From NCBI GenBank assembly GCA_022360075.1, contig JAKSDN010001038.1:1-5346 (forward strand): DNA of 5,346 bases, written 5' to 3'. Below are positions 5,114-5,346 of the stretch, piece by piece. Origin of the DNA: Kiloniellales bacterium (GTDB taxonomy: Bacteria; Pseudomonadota; Alphaproteobacteria; Kiloniellales; JAKSDN01). The position numbers and the translations under genes are program-made. The notes beneath the pieces are model-generated. The model saw only the letters and a program-made list of their open reading frames with translations. It was not told the origin of the DNA and searched no databases. The number at the start of each line of letters is the position of its first letter. Within the stretch, counting starts at the first letter, position 1.

Positions 5114-5346
5114 ATGTCCACGCCAACAGCCCAGCTGCCCAGGCTGCTATGGGCCATGGCATCGCGGCCTGTCATGGCAAGCACCAGCAGAGCGACTGGC
5201 GTTTCGAGGAGATGGGGGGAATTCGCCCTGCCGCTGCCCTTTCTGGCCGAGCCGGCCTGGCGCCTCGCCGGAATGGCGCCTTTCCTCGCAGGTTGCGCGA
5301 TCGTCCTCGGGCTCGGCGTCATCCGCCGCGAGGAGAGCTACCTCGA
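5114..5346 (+). CDS. Cut-off membrane protein, possibly an isoprenylcysteine methyltransferase-like fragment
   Basis: A plus-strand frame is open from 5057 to the right edge, with ATG candidates at 5114, 5156 and 5174; the true start is unclear and none has a good ribosome-binding site. From about 5216 codon use is strongly gene-like: about 86% GC at third positions, against about 51% for the competing frame. The peptide there runs EFALPLPFLAEPAWRLAG, then a hydrophobic helix (MAPFLAGCAIVLGLG), then VIRREESYL. A hydrophobic segment followed by GVIxREExYLE is typical of the C-terminal end of isoprenylcysteine carboxyl methyltransferase-like membrane proteins, recalled from memory and not searched. 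The preceding NPxY-type core of that family is not visible upstream. The gene may be a remnant, may be frameshifted at the G-run 5214-5219, or may be a different membrane protein continuing past the window. Confidence 0.4.
   Translation, partial: MSTPTAQLPRLLWAMASRPVMASTSRATGVSRRWGEFALPLPFLAEPAWRLAGMAPFLAGCAIVLGLGVIRREESYL

Noticed and set aside
5140..5180. IAACHGKH in frame 1 as a cytochrome c haem site
   Set aside because: The CxxCH motif is absent; there is only a single Cys before the His.
5041..5322. 93-codon minus-strand frame in the right-hand region
   Set aside because: Arg/Gly/Ala-rich product with no clear family features; it lies opposite the more gene-like plus-strand frame. Possibly repeat-derived, but not supportable as a gene.

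Overview
The window reads as ordinary chromosomal DNA from a GC-rich bacterium, most likely an alphaproteobacterium of the Rhodospirillales type. The basis is high GC with strong GC bias at third codon positions, an aerobic-type cobyrinate diamide synthase, a short PilZ protein, and alphaproteobacteria-like peptidoglycan-binding and pentapeptide proteins. No rRNA, tRNA, CRISPR array, transposase or phage gene is visible.

Left part, plus strand (1-2993): the 3' two-thirds of cobB (cobalamin synthesis) ends at 909. A secreted protein with two peptidoglycan-binding repeats follows (1022-1594), then a membrane fatty acid hydroxylase/sterol desaturase family protein (1700-2593) and a PilZ-domain protein (2655-2993). 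The last three are spaced by 61-105 bases and may be co-transcribed. Two of the starts (1022 and 1700) overlap the stop codon of a tiny upstream reading frame in an ATGA arrangement. The second tiny frame (1659-1703) has a strong Shine-Dalgarno sequence and is a credible leader peptide.

Middle part, minus strand (3020-4840): a 109-residue protein of unknown function runs convergently towards pilZ, with a cluster of small hairpins between and over their 3' ends. Upstream of it lies a 445-residue pentapeptide-repeat protein built from two similar halves, each opening with a short cap motif.

Right edge (4841-5346): a mainly non-coding stretch carries an AT-rich perfect dyad and then a cut-off plus-strand reading frame. 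The end of that frame resembles a membrane methyltransferase of the isoprenylcysteine type. Coding signal appears to switch frame at a run of six G residues (5214-5219), which suggests a frameshifted gene, a decayed gene or a sequencing error.

The genes do not form one recognisable pathway. Envelope themes (peptidoglycan binding, membrane lipid modification, c-di-GMP sensing) recur in the 1022-2993 group, but a joint function is inference. I did not find a convincing new biological system. The most useful leads are the coupled leader frame at 1659, the duplicated pentapeptide architecture and the G-run frame switch.
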